In this document: positions 41,022-49,604 of the stretch, piece by piece
How the letters are laid out: every line of letters starts with the position of its first letter
Position numbering within the stretch: the first letter of the stretch is position 1
DNA from: UBA5195 sp034432755
GTDB taxonomy: Bacteria; Chloroflexota; Anaerolineae; Anaerolineales; Villigracilaceae
Assembly (NCBI GenBank): GCA_034432755.1
Contig: DAOUBQ010000074.1
Location: forward strand, 3,637-67,636
DNA: 64,000 nucleotides
Reading direction: 5' to 3'
Notes under the pieces: generated by a model
Database searches by the model: none
Seen by the model: only the letters and a program-made list of their open reading frames with translations
What the model was told of the DNA's origin: nothing
Translations under genes and position numbers: made by a program

Positions 41022-41723
41022 ATGGAAACATACACCCTCGGGCTGGCCCTGGAAGATTTCTTGCCAGTCATCCTCTCTTCTGCCGGAATGTACTTCATCA
41101 GCCGCATGGTCAGCAACACCCAGCCCGGGCTGGGAGGCATGGCCACCCTCGGCTGGATTTTGGTAACCATTGGAGGCTTGCTCAAAGCCATTTGGAAGCT
41201 GGTGATGGCACTCACCCAAACACAAGTGAACCTGGTGTGGTTCGATAAAGGCATGTTCATCTGGATGTCGGCAGGCTTTACCTTGCTCGCCTTTGCGCTT
41301 TGGATGATGGCTGAAACGCGCAGCGGCAAACAACCCCGCCACATTTGGGCGGGGCCAGCCATGGTTTTAGGATTGAGCCTGCTCGCCATTTTGTTTACCG
41401 GGTTTCCTGACCCATCGGTAAACACCTGGCGCTTCATTTTGCTCGGAGTCATGACCATCGGCAACGTGGCAGTGGTGTTTCTGCTCATTCAGCAGGCGCG
41501 CGCCAGCGGAAAAAACGGCCTGGCCATCTTGTTGCTGATTCACATCAGCCTGATTTTTGTGTTGAGCGGGCTGGCGCGCATCCCCCATCAGACCATTCCG
41601 TTACAATGGACGGAACAACTGCTCAACACCTTTTCGCAAGGCGCATTTGCCTACGCAACCTGGAAACTGACCAGCGCACTCGCCAGCCTGCCCCTGCCAG
41701 CGCGCGGAGCGGTTCATGTCTGA
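41022..41723 (+). CDS. Membrane protein of unknown function
   Basis: 233 residues and about seven membrane helices. The start ALEDFLPVILSSAGMYFISRM and the alternating layout recall small seven-helix integral proteins, but no known motif is visible. It overlaps the next gene, a cysteine hydrolase, by 8 bp. Together with the preceding membrane protein it lies inside the operator-controlled operon 2. Confidence 0.75.
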   Translation: METYTLGLALEDFLPVILSSAGMYFISRMVSNTQPGLGGMATLGWILVTIGGLLKAIWKLVMALTQTQVNLVWFDKGMFIWMSAGFTLLAFALWMMAETRSGKQPRHIWAGPAMVLGLSLLAILFTGFPDPSVNTWRFILLGVMTIGNVAVVFLLIQQARASGKNGLAILLLIHISLIFVLSGLARIPHQTIPLQWTEQLLNTFSQGAFAYATWKLTSALASLPLPARGAVHV

Positions 41724-42351
41724 CCTGCACAGCAATTATCAGGGCGTCTTTGATGGGCGGCTGGGCTTTGGGCAATCTCCAGCCTTACTTTTGGTAGATT
41801 TTTTACGGGCTTACACCACGCCCGGCTCGCCGCTCTACGCCCCTGCCGTCATCAGCGCCGTCCAAGAGACTGCCGCCCTGCTCAATTTGGCGCGTCAACG
41901 GCAAATTCCGGTCATTTTTACCCAGGTGTTATACAACCCCAACCTCAAAGATGGCGGCCTGTTTGTGCAAAAAGTGCCTGCCCTGCAAAAAATGGTGGCG
42001 GGCGAACCCCTGGCCGAAATTGTGCCAGAATTAAAGCCTACTTCAGCCGATATTTTGCTCGTCAAACAATACGCTTCCGCCTTCTTTGGCACTTCACTCG
42101 CCGCCACGCTCACCAGCCTGAAGGTAGATACGCTCTTACTAACCGGCTGCTCCACATCCGGCTGCATCCGCGCCACGGCGGTGGATGGTTTGCAGCACGG
42201 CTTGCGCGTCATCGTCCCGCGCGAATGCGTCGGCGACCGACACCCCGCCCCACACGAGGCCAACCTCTTCGATATCAACGCCAAATACGGCGATGTTGTC
42301 TTCAAAACCGAAGTGATGAACTATCTGGAAGGAATTCAACCCCGCTCATGA
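41716..42351 (+). CDS. Isochorismatase-family cysteine hydrolase (maleamate amidase/N-carbamoylsarcosine amidase type)
   Basis: 211 residues. The catalytic triad D28 (LLLVDF), K117 (LLVKQYASAF) and C150 (TGCSTSGCIRAT) is intact. The T-G-C-S-T-S-G-C-x-R-A form is that of N-carbamoylsarcosine amidohydrolase and maleamate amidohydrolase (NicF), which split an amide from a small acid. In this regulon a half-amide from an opened maleimide ring is the attractive substrate. It overlaps the membrane protein upstream and the CoA-transferase downstream. Confidence 0.87.
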   Translation: MSDLHSNYQGVFDGRLGFGQSPALLLVDFLRAYTTPGSPLYAPAVISAVQETAALLNLARQRQIPVIFTQVLYNPNLKDGGLFVQKVPALQKMVAGEPLAEIVPELKPTSADILLVKQYASAFFGTSLAATLTSLKVDTLLLTGCSTSGCIRATAVDGLQHGLRVIVPRECVGDRHPAPHEANLFDINAKYGDVVFKTEVMNYLEGIQPRS

Positions 42352-43544
42352 AAGCTCTGCATGGCATCCGCATTCTCGACCTGACCCACATGCTCAGCGG
42401 ACCCTACGCCGGCATGATACTGGCCGATTTAGGCGCCGAATCTATCAAAGTAGAGCCGCCCGTTACCGGCGAAGGCACGCGCCGCCTGCTTGAAAAAGAC
42501 CCCCACCACAGCCTGAACGGTTTTGGCGCCTATTACCTCACCCTCAACCGCAACAAAAAGAGCATCACCCTCGACCTGAAAAGCGAACAAGGCCTGCAAA
42601 TTTTCTACCGCCTGGCGCAAACAGCCGATGTAGTCTTGAGCAACTTCAGCGCGGGGGTCACCACACGGCTCAAAATTGATTATGAGCATCTCTCGGCAGT
42701 CAACCCGCGCATCATCACTTGCAGCATCACCGGCTTTGGCGAAAACGGCCCAGCCAAAGACCGCACATCCTTTGACATGGTTGCGCAGGCCATGGGCGGC
42801 GGCATGAGCATCACCGGTCAACCGGGCGGCCCGCCCACCCGGTCAGGCATTCCCATCGGCGACTTGGGCGGCGGGTTGATGGGCGTCATCGGCGTGCTGG
42901 CGGCCTTGCAAGCCCGCCACAGCACTGGGCGCGGTCAGCATGTAGATATTTCCATGCTCGATGCCCAAATCAGCCTGCTCAATTACATGGCAACCATGTA
43001 CTTCCTGTCTGGTCAAATTCCCGATAAACTCGGCAACGGTCACTTCGTCCATGTTCCCTACGATACCTTCCAGTGCGCCGATGGCTACATCATCATCGCC
43101 GTCATCACCGATAACTTTTGGGACGCGCTGATGGAGGTCGTTAACGCCCCGGACTTAAATACCGCAGAAAATCGCGGACAGCCCGGACGGTGGAAGAATA
43201 AAACCCACATTAACCAACGGCTAAACGAGATACTCGTCACCAACACGCAAGCCCACTGGCTCGAAAGGTTGCAAGCCCGGCGTATTCCGTGCGCCCCCGT
43301 GAACAACCTGGCGCAAGCCCTGGCCGATGAGCAGGTACTGGCGCGCAACATGGTTGTAGAGGTTGCGCACCCGCTGGGCGGCACAGCCCGCATGCCCGGC
43401 AACCCGGTGAAACTCTCTGAAACACACCAAGATACCTTCACCCCCCCGCCCCTGCTTGGGCAGCACAACCACGAAATCTACGGCAGCCTGCTGGGGCTGA
43501 CCAGCGAAGAACTCGCCGAATTGCAAGGCAAAGGAATCATTTAA
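42348..43544 (+). CDS. Class III CoA-transferase (CaiB/BaiF)
   Basis: 398 residues from the ATG overlapping the previous stop (ATGA). RILDLTHMLSGPYAGMILADLGAESIKVEPP is the classical start; the catalytic aspartate is in RTSFDMVAQAMGGGMS. These enzymes move CoA between acids, for example succinyl-CoA to citramalate, mesaconate or other dicarboxylates. A second gene of this family is at 56397. The HpcH-type aldolase that follows could cleave a malyl-CoA-like product or the free acid. Confidence 0.92.
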   Translation: MKALHGIRILDLTHMLSGPYAGMILADLGAESIKVEPPVTGEGTRRLLEKDPHHSLNGFGAYYLTLNRNKKSITLDLKSEQGLQIFYRLAQTADVVLSNFSAGVTTRLKIDYEHLSAVNPRIITCSITGFGENGPAKDRTSFDMVAQAMGGGMSITGQPGGPPTRSGIPIGDLGGGLMGVIGVLAALQARHSTGRGQHVDISMLDAQISLLNYMATMYFLSGQIPDKLGNGHFVHVPYDTFQCADGYIIIAVITDNFWDALMEVVNAPDLNTAENRGQPGRWKNKTHINQRLNEILVTNTQAHWLERLQARRIPCAPVNNLAQALADEQVLARNMVVEVAHPLGGTARMPGNPVKLSETHQDTFTPPPLLGQHNHEIYGSLLGLTSEELAELQGKGII

Positions 43545-43553
43545 TCCGCCCCC

Positions 43554-44315
43554 ATGTTCATCCAACCCAACCGCCTCAAACAAAGCCTGCAAGCCGGGCA
43601 ACCCGCTTTTGGGGTCATTTCCACCTCAGATGACCCGCAATTGACCGAACTCTTCGGGCTGGCAGGCTTCGATTACTACGTCCTGGATGCCGAACACGGC
43701 CTCCTTGACCCCCATCAGATCGTCAACGTCATACGCGCCTGCGAACGCGCCAACATGACGCCCCTGATACGAATTGGTCCCAAAGACCCCAAACTCGTCC
43801 TGCAATACCTCGATGCCGGCATGATGGGTGTCATCATGCCCGACCTGCGCACCCCAGCCGAAGTGCGCAGACTGGTTGAGGCCGTAAAATACCCTCCGCT
43901 GGGCAAGCGCGGCGTAGGCGTTTCGCGGGCTTCCAGCTACATGGCTTACAGCGGGGCGGCCCCAGGTTACATCGAATTTTCCAACCAGCAAACCCTGGTC
44001 ATTCCACAATTCGAGGATGCTTCCTTATTACCAAACTTTGCAGAGATATTTGCCCAGCCGCTCGTGGACGGGGTGTTAATTGGCCCGCGCGACCTTTCAC
44101 TCAACATGGGCTTTGCCGATGGCCCCAGTCACCCTGAAGTACAGCACACCATAGACCTGGTCATCCAACAATGTCAGAACCACCACCTGGCCGCCGGTAT
44201 CACTGCGGCCAATCACGCCGAAGCCCAAACCCAAATTGCGCGCGGCGCAACCCTGATTTTGGGCATTGCCCAGGTCTTGATTCTCAACGGCGCGAAAACA
44301 TTGCTCACCCCCTGA
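43554..44315 (+). CDS. HpcH/HpaI-family aldolase
   Basis: 253 residues. FGLAGFDYYVLDAEHGLLDPHQIVNVIRAC, PLIRIGPKDPKLVLQYLDAGMMGVIMPDLRTPAE and GVGVSRASSYMAYSG define a class II pyruvate-type aldolase; metal ligands are expected at PQFED and GPRDLSLNMG. It would split a hydroxy-keto acid or malate-type compound into pyruvate or glyoxylate and a second piece. It lies 9 bp after the CoA-transferase gene. Confidence 0.9.
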   Translation: MFIQPNRLKQSLQAGQPAFGVISTSDDPQLTELFGLAGFDYYVLDAEHGLLDPHQIVNVIRACERANMTPLIRIGPKDPKLVLQYLDAGMMGVIMPDLRTPAEVRRLVEAVKYPPLGKRGVGVSRASSYMAYSGAAPGYIEFSNQQTLVIPQFEDASLLPNFAEIFAQPLVDGVLIGPRDLSLNMGFADGPSHPEVQHTIDLVIQQCQNHHLAAGITAANHAEAQTQIARGATLILGIAQVLILNGAKTLLTP

Positions 44316-44329
44316 AAGAGTCACCTCCG

Positions 44330-44812
44330 ATGTCCATTGCCCTGCTGCAACTTCATTCACAACCAACGCGCGTTTTTTTCGGAACACTGACCAACGGCGA
44401 AGCAATTCACGAAGCGCTCACGCACCTGGCGCAAACATATCAGATTCAAACCGCCACATTTCACTTGCTCGGCGGCTTGAGCGAAGTGGAATTGAGCGAG
44501 TATGACTTTTTGCGGCAGATTCGCAAACCCCCGCTTGTCTTTCGGCGTCCGCTCGAAATCATTGCCGGGCATGGGACGATTTGCCAGCACAACGAACAAC
44601 CACACGTCCATTTACACCTTACTTTATCCTATCGTGATGAGACCGCGCCCAACAGCATAGCCCTGCTTGGCGGCCATGCCGCCCGCGCCCTTGCCTTTGC
44701 AGTTGAATTCACCCTCACCGCTTACGACGAAGTCAGCTTGCGCCGCGCACTGCACCCGGCCACCGGCCTGTGGCTGTGGGACGTCCCCCCGCTAGAACAA
44801 ACCTCGTCTTGA
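44330..44812 (+). CDS. PCC/PPC-domain (DUF296) protein
   Basis: 160 residues from the ATG at 44330. The pattern of a G-E-x-(I/L)...AL..LA, LLGGLSEVELSEYD and IIAGHGTICQHNEQPHVHLHLTLS with H-x-H-x-H resembles the PPC/PCC domain of DUF296, known in plant AT-hook proteins and as single-domain bacterial proteins. The histidines could bind a metal. Bacterial members are often found with catabolic genes; their role is not settled. It ends operon 2. Confidence 0.75.
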   Translation: MSIALLQLHSQPTRVFFGTLTNGEAIHEALTHLAQTYQIQTATFHLLGGLSEVELSEYDFLRQIRKPPLVFRRPLEIIAGHGTICQHNEQPHVHLHLTLSYRDETAPNSIALLGGHAARALAFAVEFTLTAYDEVSLRRALHPATGLWLWDVPPLEQTSS

Positions 44813-44837
44813 CAAATGGCCTTGAAACAAGTATTAT
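44809..44837 (+). promoter_or_regulatory. Sigma70 promoter of catabolic operon 3
   Basis: TTGACA (44809-44814), a 17-bp spacer and TATTAT (44832-44837). The -35 element overlaps the stop of the upstream gene. Confidence 0.88.
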
Positions 44838-44855
44838 TGTTATAATGTTATAACA
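44838..44855. promoter_or_regulatory. GntR operator, copy 3
   Basis: TGTTATAATGTTATAACA, a perfect palindrome starting right after the -10 element. It is the autoregulatory site of the GntR gene. Confidence 0.9.
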
Positions 44856-44877
44856 TTTTGAAGGTGAGTATTTCTTC

Positions 44878-45606
44878 ATGGCCATCACAATTGACCGCGC
44901 ATCTCCACTGCCTTTGCGCTACCAACTCAAACAACACCTGCTCGAAAAAATCGAATCTGGTGAATGGCAGCCCAATGACCTCATCCCCTCTGAACAAGAA
45001 CTGCAAGATTTGTTCAGAATCAGCCGCATCACCGTTCGGCAAGCGCTGGGTGACCTGGTCAATGAAGGCCTGCTCATCCGCGAACGCGGACGCGGCACCT
45101 TTGTGGCCCCGCCCAAAATGACGCACAGCCCCGAAGCGCGGCACAGCCTGACCGAATTTATGCTAGAAAAAGGCATTCGCCCTGGCTGGCAAGTGCTAGA
45201 GCAAAACTTCACCAGCGCCAACCGCGAAACAGCCGCCCAGCTCAACCTGCCCACCAACAGCCGCGTCTATCGCATTCATCGGTTGCGCCTGGCAAATGAC
45301 GAACCGATTGGGCATCATGTCGCCTTCTTAACAGAATCGCTGGCGGGGCAAATCCGTCAGGAATTGCTCACCGAGGGCGGTTCACTCAACTACATCAGTC
45401 ACCTGCCCCAAATTCAAAATAGCCGCGCCACGCGCACCATTGAAGCAGTGGCCGCAACCGAACTGGACTCACGCTTACTGCACATGAGCCCCGGCGCGCC
45501 GGTCTTGATGATTCAGCGCGTTGTCAAGAGCGCCAGCGGAGAAGCGCTCGAATTTCTGCAAGCCCGCTATCGCGGTGACCGATTCAAATATCAGCTCGGC
45601 GATTGA
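44878..45606 (+). CDS. GntR-family regulator, HutC/UTRA subfamily
   Basis: 242 residues. N-terminal winged helix (about 8-76): PLRYQLKQHLLEKIESGEW, LIPSEQELQDLFRISRITVRQALGDLVNEGLLIRERGRGTFV. C-terminal UTRA ligand domain (about 95-240): SLTEFMLEKGIRPGWQVL, RIHRLRLANDEPIGHHVAFL, RVVKSASGEALEFLQARYRGDRFKYQ. Ribosome-binding site AAGGTGAG. As the only regulator in the 28-kb region it probably binds the three identical 18-bp operators, and its ligand should be the pathway substrate or an intermediate. Confidence 0.94.
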   Translation: MAITIDRASPLPLRYQLKQHLLEKIESGEWQPNDLIPSEQELQDLFRISRITVRQALGDLVNEGLLIRERGRGTFVAPPKMTHSPEARHSLTEFMLEKGIRPGWQVLEQNFTSANRETAAQLNLPTNSRVYRIHRLRLANDEPIGHHVAFLTESLAGQIRQELLTEGGSLNYISHLPQIQNSRATRTIEAVAATELDSRLLHMSPGAPVLMIQRVVKSASGEALEFLQARYRGDRFKYQLGD

Positions 45607-45635
45607 ATCAACCCCAGCCAACAGGAGAACTACTC

Positions 45636-46094
45636 ATGACCCTCAAAAACTACGGCGACCCGGCCTCCACCCTCCCCTACCAATGCTTTATGGGGCGCTG
45701 GGAAGGGCTGTGCAAAACCTTCAGTCCCAAAGGGGAGTTTATTGAATCCGCCGCAGTTCACATGGACGTGTATTGGAACGAGGTTGGCAAATCGTGGCAC
45801 CTCATGGAAGACTTTGAGAACCTGTATGAAGTAGGGAAAACCGTCTTCCACTCCGATATTTATGTGGAAGGAAAATTCTGCTGGGCAACCAGCGACCAAC
45901 TAAGCCTGCACGGCACCGAGCTCGCCCCTTACAACTACGTGTTTACCATAGATAGCCAAATCTCGCGCACCATCGTCCACAACAACCATTACTTTCTCGA
46001 CCCCAACAACCGCCGCATCATCACCCACAAACTGCGAGATGGCAAAACACACATTTTTCAAATTCAAGACTTCGTCCGCATCCTGCAACCCTGA
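45636..46094 (+). CDS. Lipocalin-like protein (single domain)
   Basis: 152 residues from the ATG at 45636 with AGGAGAA upstream. FMGRWEGLCKTFSPKGEF carries a G-x-W-x-G start as in lipocalin-fold proteins, followed by about eight alternating strands and ending in a bent strand. It resembles the DUF3598/CpeS-like group known from cyanobacteria, where CpeS-type lipocalins handle bilins. No signal peptide, so it acts in the cytoplasm. It may bind a tetrapyrrole intermediate; this is inference. Three further lipocalin-like genes follow in the same operon. Confidence 0.62.
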   Translation: MTLKNYGDPASTLPYQCFMGRWEGLCKTFSPKGEFIESAAVHMDVYWNEVGKSWHLMEDFENLYEVGKTVFHSDIYVEGKFCWATSDQLSLHGTELAPYNYVFTIDSQISRTIVHNNHYFLDPNNRRIITHKLRDGKTHIFQIQDFVRILQP

Positions 46095-46106
46095 AACGAG
46101 GCGCCC

Positions 46107-46922
46107 ATGATTATTCAATCGGCCCCGCCCGGTCAGCCCCATTTTGCCATCGAACAACCCGACCACACCCGCACCTGCGGGCAATTGGCGCGCGCCTTTG
46201 GCAACCAAAATTTTGCTCCGCCCCACCCGCGCGAACTACTGATTTTCACGGTGGAACATCACGATGAAGGCTGGTCGCCCATAGACGCCTTGCGCGAACC
46301 CTCCCCGCTCACCGGCCTGCCTCACCATCTCACCCAAACCCCCATTCCATACCTGATTCGCACCAGCAAAGGCTCACCCGATTTCAACGAACAGCGCCAC
46401 CCTTACTGTGGTTTACTTTCTTCAATGCACACCGTTGGGCTATTCAATGGGCGCTACGGGCTTTCAGATTTCATCTTCATCAATAAAATTGCCCCCGAAC
46501 ACAAAGCCGCCACCGATGCACTGCTGACCGAAGAATTACAACGCCAGGAACGCCTGAAAGCCACACTCACCGCCGACCCGGCCACCCGCCCCTGGGTGCA
46601 AGAACAAGCGCTCTTTACCAACTACAAACTGCTGCAATTCTTCGATACCCTCGCGCTTTACTTTCACACAACCCATGCCGAAGCCCGCACCCCAGCCCGC
46701 TTCCTCAACGTGCCAGACGGCAAGGGAAACGACCATACCCTCACCATTCAACCGCGCAGCGATGGAACGTATTGCCTCACACCCTGGGTGTTCGCCGAAG
46801 ACCATCTGAATATCTTCGTAGAGGGGCGCTACATCACCCCACAACCGCCCGAAGCCGATTTCCGCGTCATTTTCGAGCAAACCCCCAAAGAAAAACAGGT
46901 CTACCAACTCATCTGCCAATAA
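46107..46922 (+). CDS. DUF3891-like protein
   Basis: 271 residues. HFAIEQPDHTRTCGQLARAFGN, then ELLIFTVEHHDEGWSP, SSMHTVGLFNGRYG and FTNYKLLQFFDTLALYFHTT match the layout of the DUF3891 family, a helical protein with conserved histidines and aspartates (H-D/H-H-D-x-G-W) that recalls HD-type metal sites. The function of the family is not known to me. It lies 12 bp after a lipocalin-like gene and 6 bp before another. Metal-dependent chemistry on the pathway substrate is possible. Confidence 0.7.
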   Translation: MIIQSAPPGQPHFAIEQPDHTRTCGQLARAFGNQNFAPPHPRELLIFTVEHHDEGWSPIDALREPSPLTGLPHHLTQTPIPYLIRTSKGSPDFNEQRHPYCGLLSSMHTVGLFNGRYGLSDFIFINKIAPEHKAATDALLTEELQRQERLKATLTADPATRPWVQEQALFTNYKLLQFFDTLALYFHTTHAEARTPARFLNVPDGKGNDHTLTIQPRSDGTYCLTPWVFAEDHLNIFVEGRYITPQPPEADFRVIFEQTPKEKQVYQLICQ

Positions 46923-46928
46923 CCTGCC

Positions 46929-47837
46929 ATGACCACACCCTCCATTACCTTTCAACAAGGCCTCGGACGCTGGGCCGGTAACGCCGAAGTGTTCGACACC
47001 GCCGGGCATTTTTTAGGCAACGGCGCCGATTACCGTAACGTGCAATCGCTGGACGGCAAACGCGTGCGGATTGATGTCTCCTTCGTAGGCCCGTTCAAAC
47101 ACAGCGGCCATTACTTTATTCAAGAACAATCCGACCACCGTATCTACGAGGGCCCGGCCAACATCGGCTACGCCGAAACCCTCAGCGAAACGCTGGTAGA
47201 TGCCAATGCCTACTGGCCCGCGCTTGGGTTAAGCCAGCGATTTTTCTTGATGGTGGTGAATGGAAAGATGCAGCTCTCTCTGGCGCAAATGTCGCGCGGC
47301 GAACACCTCATGTATGTGGTGGTCGGGCAAAACGACCGCGTGCCGGCCGAAGCACCCAACCCACAGCCAACCCTGGTAAGCGGCACACACTACGACCTGC
47401 AAACAGACCCAACCAGCGGGCGCGGCGAAATCCTGCTCCACCGCCCAGGCACCTGGACAGGCCGCCTGACCGCCCTCGACGAACAACGCCAGCCGCTTGG
47501 CACGTTTGAATACCACGAACACCTGCAAACCATCAGCCCAAACACCTTCACGCTCACCGTGCAAGCCAGCGCCTTTGACCACGCTACCCGGCAAGCCACA
47601 CTACGCACCAATCACTGGCAAGCCTGGACCGACGCTGAAAGCGGCCTGGCCGGCACTTACTCGCTCAGCGGCGGGCGCGCCCTGAGCGGACAGTTTTACC
47701 ACCACTCCGTCCATCTGCGCTGTTGGCGGCGCGAAGTGGTCACACTGGATGGCCGACTCAAAGCCACCGTGCAACACTGGTATCGCGGTGGACAAAGAAT
47801 CGGCTCGCAATTTGGTGTGTTAACCTTTACCCCATGA
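46929..47837 (+). CDS. Lipocalin-like protein (two domains)
   Basis: 302 residues. Two beta-rich halves, each beginning with a W-x-G motif: LGRWAGNAEVFDTAGHFLG and GTWTGRLTALDEQRQPLG, the second ending with SQFGVLTF. The layout resembles DUF3598-type double lipocalins. No signal peptide or catalytic motif. It overlaps the next gene by 4 bp (ATGA). A binding or chaperone role for a hydrophobic pigment or its product is the natural guess. Confidence 0.6.
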   Translation: MTTPSITFQQGLGRWAGNAEVFDTAGHFLGNGADYRNVQSLDGKRVRIDVSFVGPFKHSGHYFIQEQSDHRIYEGPANIGYAETLSETLVDANAYWPALGLSQRFFLMVVNGKMQLSLAQMSRGEHLMYVVVGQNDRVPAEAPNPQPTLVSGTHYDLQTDPTSGRGEILLHRPGTWTGRLTALDEQRQPLGTFEYHEHLQTISPNTFTLTVQASAFDHATRQATLRTNHWQAWTDAESGLAGTYSLSGGRALSGQFYHHSVHLRCWRREVVTLDGRLKATVQHWYRGGQRIGSQFGVLTFTP

Positions 47838-48631
47838 ACGCGCAACCCTCCTTTCTGGGCAATTGGCTGGTGAGCGAATATGTATATACCCCTTGCGGTG
47901 AATGGGTTGGCCTGGTTCGGCAAAGGCGCAGCCTGCAACGCCAAGGAGAACACATCCGTGTCCTGCAAGTTTGTGAACCGCTCGAAACCCCGCCTCACCT
48001 TTCCCCTCGCGCCAGAGAGACCGCCGAAGTGATAAACCGCCGCACAGGAACCTTTCTTTTCGATTTAGAACTAAACGGACAATCACGCCGCTACCTGGGA
48101 CCCGATGTATTAGGCGGCGGCTTTGCCTGGAAAGAAGGCGTACTCACCGCGCGCGGAATCTGGCCGCGCTTTGGCTGCAACTTCACCTCCTACTCCTTCT
48201 TGCTCCACCCCCAAAGGCAACTTACCGGCGGAAAGTTCTTTCAGGCCAACTACGAAATTGCCACCCTGGTAGGCGTGGCCGTTCCCGAAACGCAAGAGTG
48301 GCCGCAACTCACTGCCGCGCCCACCGTAACCGGCAGCGGCACGCAATGGACAGTTTCTGCCACCGGCGAGATGCTCACCTCCACTCCGCTTCACAGCGCC
48401 GAACTCGAACAGCGTAAAGCCCAACTCACTTTCCAGCAGCAATCGTATGGCGCGCTGCGCGAAATCGAAGCCGTCAGCGCCCCCGGTGAAACGGTCTCCA
48501 TCCTCGAAATCAGCGATGCCGAAAGCGGCGCACAAGCCTTCCTCTGGAAAATCTTTCAGGGCGAATGCCTGCAACGGGTGGAAATTGGTCTACTCCAAGC
48601 CGATTCAGACAACGCCAGGTCCAAAAACTGA
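47834..48631 (+). CDS. Probable lipocalin-like protein, diverged
   Basis: 265 residues from the ATG overlapping the previous stop. Beta-rich with FLGNWLVSEYVYTPCGEWVG at the start and RYLGPDVLGGGFAWKEGVL in the middle, then strands ending FQANYEIATLVGV; the C-terminal half (from about 165) looks like a second barrel. The resemblance to its neighbours (GP-x..G, Y/F-x-A-N-Y) is weak, so the assignment is by context and strand pattern. No catalytic motif seen. Confidence 0.5.
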   Translation: MNAQPSFLGNWLVSEYVYTPCGEWVGLVRQRRSLQRQGEHIRVLQVCEPLETPPHLSPRARETAEVINRRTGTFLFDLELNGQSRRYLGPDVLGGGFAWKEGVLTARGIWPRFGCNFTSYSFLLHPQRQLTGGKFFQANYEIATLVGVAVPETQEWPQLTAAPTVTGSGTQWTVSATGEMLTSTPLHSAELEQRKAQLTFQQQSYGALREIEAVSAPGETVSILEISDAESGAQAFLWKIFQGECLQRVEIGLLQADSDNARSKN

Positions 48632-48632
48632 C

Positions 48633-49562
48633 ATGGTACGCGCCCTGTTTCACGCCATCCAACTGCCACAGGCCAACCCGCCTTGGAACAGCCTGCACCT
48701 TAAAATCTACTACCCTGCTGCGTCCACCGGCAGCCAGGCCGAACGCATGACCGGCACGTTTCTCGCCGAGCGCACCCGCGCTCCATTTGGCGTGCTGATA
48801 TTCTTCAACGGCATCAACGTCAACATCGAAAGTTATCACTGGCTGGCAATCAAACTGACCGAATCTGGCTGGGTGACGGTGTTATACACACACATTGCCG
48901 AAACCCTGCCCGGCAACATCGGCATCTCCCCCGGCCTCGACCTGACACGCATTCGGCCTGAAACCTACGGCCACGGTCCCACCTGCCCGGCCATTGCGCC
49001 CATTCTCAACCTGCTTGCTCAAACCCAACAGCAAGAAACACACCCGCTTTATGGCGCACTCAACTTAAATCACATCGTCTTAGGCGGTCATTCGGCAGGC
49101 GGCACAGTGGCCCTGCAAAATGCCCAACACTTCCCACAAGTCCAATCGGCCTTTGCTTACGCCGGGCATACGGTGGCATCCAGCCTGTTAGGGTTTCCCG
49201 AACGAACCGCGCTGCCCATTGGGCCCAAGCCCGTCCTGCTCTTGCAAGGCGACCAAGACGGCGTCATCGCCGCCAGCCGTGAGCGCTACACAACCAGCGG
49301 AGACGATTTCGACCCTGTGGCCCACACCTTTGCCCAAGCCGTCAGCCCGCTGCCAGGTTCCCCCTCTTATCATGTCATCCTACGCGGCGCAAATCATTTC
49401 TCCATAGCCCACCCGCTCGATCGCAGCACCGCGCGCGCGTTTTTAGACCTGCCAACAACACGCCCCGCCGCTCAAATCCGCGCGCAAATTTTCCGGCTCA
49501 TCCTGGCCTTCCTGGGCGGCCAACCGCTCCAAGGCAAGCACATCGTCATCCGGCGCAAATAA
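48633..49562 (+). CDS. Alpha/beta hydrolase, chlorophyllase/PAF-acetylhydrolase-like
   Basis: 309 residues from the ATG at 48633. GVLIFFNGINVNIESYHWLAIKLTESGWVTVLYT is the oxyanion strand and first helix; the nucleophile is S154 in GGHSAGG; the acid lies in LLQGDQDGVI and the histidine in GANHFSIA, so the triad is complete. The arrangement (H/N-G-x-N...S-H-G-F/W-V-V and G-H-S-x-G-G) follows chlorophyllase-like hydrolases. Removal of phytol or a methyl ester from chlorophyll or pheophytin derivatives would fit the neighbours, but many esterases share these motifs. Confidence 0.65.
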   Translation: MVRALFHAIQLPQANPPWNSLHLKIYYPAASTGSQAERMTGTFLAERTRAPFGVLIFFNGINVNIESYHWLAIKLTESGWVTVLYTHIAETLPGNIGISPGLDLTRIRPETYGHGPTCPAIAPILNLLAQTQQQETHPLYGALNLNHIVLGGHSAGGTVALQNAQHFPQVQSAFAYAGHTVASSLLGFPERTALPIGPKPVLLLQGDQDGVIAASRERYTTSGDDFDPVAHTFAQAVSPLPGSPSYHVILRGANHFSIAHPLDRSTARAFLDLPTTRPAAQIRAQIFRLILAFLGGQPLQGKHIVIRRK

Positions 49563-49604
49563 GTGAGGCATAAGCCTTCCCAGTTCACAAAAGGAGTAAA
49601 ACCT

